From: Pachyseris speciosa
Taxonomy: Eukaryota > Cnidaria > Anthozoa > Scleractinia > Pachyseridae
Assembly (NCBI GenBank): GCA_016490735.1
Contig: JAEMWC010000152.1
Span: 781,001 to 845,000, forward strand
Length of the DNA: 64,000 nucleotides
Reading direction: 5' to 3'
Made by a program: the position numbers and the translations under genes. Below are positions 63,518-64,000 of the stretch, one piece after another. How positions within the stretch are numbered: the first letter of the stretch is position 1; each line of letters opens with the position of its first letter. Under the pieces are notes generated by a model. The model had not been told where the DNA came from, searched no databases, and was given only the letters and a program-made list of their open reading frames with translations.

Positions 63518-64000
63518 GTTTATTACTCTTCTTGTAGCTTATAGCTAAATTACAAGAGTGGTCAAGGTACTAAACATATACAGTGTATATACATTAACAT
63601 GAAACATTTTACTAAGAGTATCTATATGTAATAAACTTGTCGAGACGGTTAGTAGAGGCCATGGCAGGATCCTCTCTGATAGTGCCTGAATGTAGATTGT
63701 ATCCATAGGACACAGTTGTGCGCTGTGGCAGCAAATTAGCAAGGACACCAGTGTCCTGAACTCTTTAGATAAACTTAGTGCATGCTGTGGCGTGCCGATC
63801 CAAGAGAGTGCCAAGACCACACAGAGCACAAGTGCGTCACTGTAGGGAAGCCCAGGAAAGATTATCTCTAAGGCTTTTATCTGCACACCCTCAATTAGGA
63901 GGCTAAGATATTCCAGCAAATTAGCCCAAACTGGGGAGGCATAATCCAACACTGAACGGATCAGGCTGGAGTACACCAGAACTAACTCCCCTTCCAACAC
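63518..64000 (-). pseudogene. LINE ORF2 C-terminal part, runs off the right edge
   Basis: The minus frame reads LVLVYSSLIRSVLDYASPVW, EYLSLLIEGVQIKALEIIFP and GLPYSDAL, the CR1/Jockey-group C-terminal pattern (Y-SLIRSVL-YA-PVW---L-VQ--AL-IIFPG). After GLPYSDAL the frame is shifted (VLCVVLALSWIGTPQHAL), so the remainder to the stop at 63545 is out of frame. Confidence 0.75.

Noticed and set aside
1..64000. CRISPR array, bacterial operons or rRNA
   Set aside because: Repeats found are transposons, microsatellites or coding repeats, introns are common, and no rRNA-like sequence was seen.

Overview
The window looks like nuclear DNA of an anthozoan cnidarian, most likely a stony coral. This is inferred from content, because no species-diagnostic marker is present. 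Genes are split by GT-AG introns, non-coding DNA is AT-rich, and there are tRNA-headed SINEs with ATT tails, a tyrosine-recombinase retroelement, several LINE clades, many TTAA-target DNA transposons, and host genes of types that are expanded in corals (ankyrin arrays, PNP/UDP-phosphorylase domains, a TRADD-N-like domain). There is no bacterial-style operon, rRNA or CRISPR.

Host coding material is all on the minus strand. (1) Bases 1-2130: a large exon of an ankyrin-repeat protein that runs off the left edge. (2) 26.7-27.1 kb: two ankyrin exons of exactly 99 bp, and perhaps a linker exon near 31.0 kb. (3) 34.8-40.6 kb and 54.5-54.7 kb: duplicated exon cassettes, each a short 'SSNGS' linker exon followed by a 411-bp exon with a TRADD-N-like domain; the third copy has only the linker. 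(4) 60.2-61.8 kb: two exons of a purine-nucleoside-phosphorylase-like domain, with a decayed copy near 62.2 kb. The PNP exon ends in phase 1 and all cassette exons are phase 1-1, so they could be spliced together.

The rest is mainly mobile DNA. The most striking region is 4.2-18.0 kb, a nest of DNA transposons. An outer element (4236-17994, 29/32-bp inverted ends, TA flanks) is shown to be one insertion by a paralogous empty site at 18.2 kb. Inside it are a 656-bp TTAA MITE and an 8.2-kb TTAA element (7878-16091). The latter carries a plus-strand THAP gene converging on a minus-strand gene with a P2X7-C-like Cys motif. In the THAP intron, 9 bp after the donor, sits a third TTAA element (9395-14748) encoding a Mutator-like (PF20700-type) transposase fused to a DEDDh exonuclease. 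Several of these reading frames contain single-base frameshifts.

Other elements: a CR1/L2-like LINE (19.2-21.5 kb); degenerate reverse transcriptase at 24.6-25.6 kb; a fold-back element with a perfect 9-bp target duplication (29.0-30.3 kb); a cluster of tRNA-like repeats (41.5-43.3 kb); a 10.4-kb YR retroelement with A1-B1-A2-B2 split direct repeats (43.5-53.9 kb) interrupted by a Tx1/L1-like LINE; a CR1/L2-like LINE at 58.7-60.1 kb; and another LINE 3' end at the right edge.

Intron-exon limits come from reading splice signals and phase by eye. Domain names come from recognised motifs, not from searches.
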